In this document: one piece after another, positions 63,074 through 64,000 of the stretch
How positions within the stretch are numbered: the first letter of the stretch is position 1
Layout: every line of letters starts with the position of its first letter
Assembly: GCF_004362825.1 (NCBI RefSeq)
Contig: NZ_SNXZ01000001.1
Location: forward strand, 1,736,001 to 1,800,000
Length of the DNA stretch: 64,000 bases
Source of the DNA: Labedaea rhizosphaerae
Lineage (GTDB): Bacteria; Actinomycetota; Actinomycetes; Mycobacteriales; Pseudonocardiaceae
Reading direction: 5' to 3'
Made by a program: the position numbers and the translations under genes
The notes under the pieces: model-generated
Told to the model about the DNA's origin: nothing
The model's input: the letters and a program-made list of their open reading frames with translations, nothing else
The model's database searches: none

Positions 63074-63427
63074 ATGCCTGACGGGTCTGCGCCCACGGCC
63101 TATGGCAAGACGAGCATGTCGACCGAAGAGGTCGGCCTCATCGCCAACGATTTCCGGGCGCTGTCCGAAGCGCTGGAAGACGCCGCCAAGTTCGCGAAGC
63201 CGCGGATCGATCCGGCGAGCCCAAAGGAATTCGGTGGGATTCCCGAGACGAGCAAGACCGTCGAAGACCTGATGGCGATCGTCGGCCACCTGGTCGATTC
63301 GCTGGGATACGCCAGCGCCTTCGTTCACTCCATGGGCCAATCGCTGATGCAGGCCGCGGGCACCGTCGACTACACCGACGAAAGCAACGCGAAGGACCTG
63401 CAGGGCAAGGCGGAAGGTGGCGCCTGA
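63074..63427 (+). CDS. small helical protein paired with a WXG-like substrate
   Basis: 117 residues from ATG 63074 with GGAGGGGAA (63062-63069). All-helical soluble protein ('TEEVGLIANDFRALSEALEDAAKFA' style N-terminal helix), no Cys. It is directly followed (one base) by an ESX-type gene, like the EspC-like/large WXG pair at 45918-47566. Genes of similar size and position (Rv3440c-Rv3439c) follow glmM in mycobacteria, but homology is untested. Confidence 0.65.
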   Translation: MPDGSAPTAYGKTSMSTEEVGLIANDFRALSEALEDAAKFAKPRIDPASPKEFGGIPETSKTVEDLMAIVGHLVDSLGYASAFVHSMGQSLMQAAGTVDYTDESNAKDLQGKAEGGA

Positions 63428-63428
63428 G

Positions 63429-64000
63429 ATGGCCGGCGGAACGTTGACGACCGACGCGTCGCAGTTGCTCGACGACCAGATCAGGGCGGGCGCGCCGGCC
63501 GATGTCGTGGACAACGACACGGGCGCCAACATCATGGAAGGCCCGCTGCGCAAGTTCTGGGACCTGATGCAGCAGTGGGGGCCGATCTACGACAAGTGGC
63601 GGAAGAGCAGTTGGGCCGGCGGTGACTGGCCGGATTCCTCCGTCAGGGGTGCGCCGGGTGGCGCGCGGCCGGAGCCGTACAACCCGACAGCGTGGGACAG
63701 CGTTCCCTACCCCAATGAGCAATGTGTGGAAAATCGGCTGCCGCAAATCGGGACGATCAATTTCGGCCTGATCTACGACATGGCGCAGCGGTTCAAGAGC
63801 ATGACGAATGTCGGCGGCAACCTTTCCCAGGCGATGCGGGACGCGAAGAACTCGGTCTCGCAGGTGTGGGAGGGAAAGGCGGCCGACGCGGCCCTCGACC
63901 GGTTCACCGACATCGACACAGCTGCGTCGATGTACGCGGACTCGAACGCGAAACTGGACGCCGCCGTCCGCGGTTTGTGGGCGAACGCCCGAGAAGCGGT
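63429..64000 (+). CDS. WXG-like ESX substrate, N-terminal part (cut by window end)
   Basis: ATG 63429 opens a frame still open at the last base; 190 residues are seen. After a 'FWDLMQQWGPIYDKWRKSSW' aromatic region and a Pro/Gly-rich loop comes a helical hairpin with WEG at 147-149 ('SQVWEGKAADAALDRF'), the WXG turn of ESX substrates. Bases ending codons are slightly less GC-rich than in the ribosomal genes. Full domain content, for example a toxin C-terminus, cannot be known from here. Confidence 0.7.
   Translation, partial: MAGGTLTTDASQLLDDQIRAGAPADVVDNDTGANIMEGPLRKFWDLMQQWGPIYDKWRKSSWAGGDWPDSSVRGAPGGARPEPYNPTAWDSVPYPNEQCVENRLPQIGTINFGLIYDMAQRFKSMTNVGGNLSQAMRDAKNSVSQVWEGKAADAALDRFTDIDTAASMYADSNAKLDAAVRGLWANAREA

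Overview
The window is a high-GC actinobacterial chromosome segment. Third codon positions are almost all G or C, many starts are GTG or TTG, and genes often overlap by ATGA, GTGA or TGATG. The Mce cluster next to rpoB, the DUF3558-like protein and the gene order truA - type VII secretion - rplM/rpsI/glmM point to Mycobacteriales/Pseudonocardiales. The protein sequences look like a Pseudonocardiaceae member (Lentzea/Saccharothrix/Amycolatopsis type), but I cannot name a species from sequence alone. The window is mostly a housekeeping core: RNA polymerase, ribosome, translation factors, Sec translocon. An ESX-4-like type VII secretion locus is inserted at the place where mycobacteria carry ESX-4.

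Layout. 1-3192: end of an mce operon (tail of one Mce protein, an MceF-like protein, two Mce-associated membrane proteins, the second with a long acidic repeat). 3193-11080: promoter region, rpoB, rpoC and a strong terminator; RpoB carries Asn at the position of E. coli Ser531 in the rifampicin pocket. 11132-16499: accessory genes (Uma2-type nuclease-like protein, a PH-like/DUF3558-like membrane protein, a secreted M15 peptidase, a zinc-ribbon protein, an acyl-CoA synthetase, a small lipoprotein). 16519-21149: str operon (rpsL, rpsG, fusA, tuf). 21400-31370: S10 and spc operons from rpsJ to rplO. 31582-32813: DUF1877 protein convergent with an ArsR regulator/SRPBCC pair. 33052-36588: secY-adk-map and two small membrane proteins. 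36784-41851: infA, rpmJ, rpsM, rpsK, rpsD, rpoA, rplQ, truA.

41919-59941: type VII secretion locus in four transcription blocks. An unknown protein and eccE lie on the minus strand. eccB, an EspC-like gene and a large WXG-type substrate lie on the plus strand. eccD and two tandem mycosins lie on the minus strand. eccC, an Hsp70-like ESX protein, an accessory protein and two WXG100 genes (esxU/esxT position) lie on the plus strand. 59992-62947: rplM, rpsI, glmM and a small membrane protein. 63074-64000: a small protein and the start of another WXG-like, ESX-type substrate, cut by the window end.

Most notable. (1) L4 and L17 both end in the same extra domain (IKGN/VKGN...LYH.P...Y..T.AEVWF...AEAAGF), known otherwise from secreted nuclease-like proteins and which I believe is called the sunset domain; two core ribosomal proteins share an unexplained module. 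(2) truA has no usable ATG/GTG/TTG near its conserved start but has a CTG with a perfect Shine-Dalgarno, overlapping the rplQ stop. (3) The ESX locus combines ESX-4 position with eccE, two adjacent mycosins and an accessory protein carrying two DDDFSQE[K/R]I motifs. (4) A 120-bp nested inverted repeat lies between eccC and the Hsp70-like gene.
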